From assembly GCF_027116575.1 (NCBI RefSeq), contig NZ_CP098252.1, positions 992,001-1,056,000 on the forward strand: DNA of 64,000 nucleotides, written 5' to 3'. Both the position numbers and the translations under genes were made by a program. Under the pieces are notes generated by a model that was given only the letters and a program-made list of their open reading frames with translations, was not told the DNA's origin and did no database searches. Shown piece by piece: positions 63,851 through 64,000 of this stretch. Source of the stretch: Oxalobacter aliiformigenes (GTDB lineage: Bacteria > Pseudomonadota > Gammaproteobacteria > Burkholderiales > Burkholderiaceae_D). The stretch's first letter is position 1. Each line of letters begins with the position of its first letter.

Positions 63851-64000
63851 TCATTTGCCGGATTTTCGCTGTTTCGGGCCGCTGCCGGCCGGGGGGGCGC
63901 GGCGGTATTGCCGGTTTCTCATCCGGCGAAGGAGGGTGTACTGGATGGCGCAGGCCAGTATGACGACGACGGCGATGCCGGCGAGAAGCAGTTTGCGCAT
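63851..64000 (-). CDS. small membrane protein at the right edge
   Basis: Reading leftwards from the window edge gives MRKLLLAGIAVVVILACAIQ, then a basic tail (LLRRMRNRQYRR, GPKQRKSGK) and a stop at 63851-63853: 49 residues if the ATG at 64000 is the start. One hydrophobic helix at about residues 4-19 and a positive end suggest a small inner-membrane or signal-anchored protein. The gene may extend beyond the window. No family is recognised. Confidence 0.5.
   Translation of the reverse strand: MRKLLLAGIAVVVILACAIQYTLLRRMRNRQYRRAPPAGSGPKQRKSGK

Noticed and set aside
1..64000. tRNA, rRNA, insertion sequences or a recombinase gene
   Set aside because: I found no tRNA- or rRNA-like sequence, no transposase and no site-specific recombinase in any frame.

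Overview
The window is chromosomal DNA from a Gram-negative bacterium. It carries four classical autotransporters, a lipobox lipoprotein, several exported Sel1-repeat proteins, CysK next to an Rrf2 regulator, and Tam. It is fairly G+C rich, with AT-richer islands around the AIPR gene, the invertible-looking promoter segments and part of the third autotransporter. Gene content suggests a betaproteobacterium, possibly an Oxalobacter-like member of the Burkholderiales. That placement is an inference with low certainty, because the window holds no rRNA or other strong marker.

Layout. 0-10 kb: an AIPR-family abortive-infection gene cut by the left edge, MATE efflux, YjjG-like nucleotidase, a probable LA2681-type HEPN protein, an eroded EAL-domain gene, a CigR-like protein and a soluble KAP-type NTPase. 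10-28 kb: Sel1-repeat proteins, an unknown repeat-containing protein, an HD phosphohydrolase, autotransporter 1, an arginase-family enzyme, a TPR/suppressor-of-fused/DUF2185 protein and a DUF4405 membrane protein. 28-42 kb: three large autotransporters, plus tam. 42-49.7 kb: an ATPase/RloB pair resembling AbiL, a broken AcrVA2-family gene, an HxlR remnant, and a sulfur-amino-acid cluster (rrf2, cysK, and a rare MetB-like/PatB-like fusion). 50-64 kb: Sel1 proteins, an EamA transporter, a two-gene Stealth/glycan operon, several small exported proteins, and a two-spacer CRISPR remnant with type I-C-like repeats.

Main discovery candidate. Four separate promoter regions, in front of autotransporters at 28.5, 32.6 and 41.3 kb (minus strand) and the Stealth operon at 56.5 kb, are each enclosed by a 15-17 bp inverted repeat about 190-225 bp across. 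The arms differ between loci but match within each locus, and all share a TTAAC(G)G-type core. Just inside the gene-proximal arm, every locus has the motif AATCAAY-NNN-TTA, 9-13 bp before the repeat. This is the pattern expected for a family of invertible, phase-variable promoters driven by one recombinase and controlling surface proteins and surface glycan. No recombinase gene lies in the window, so inversion is inferred.

Other notable points are the decayed AcrVA2-like gene beside a defence pair, seven Sel1-repeat genes in one window, and duplicated DnaA-box-like palindromic repeats between genes.
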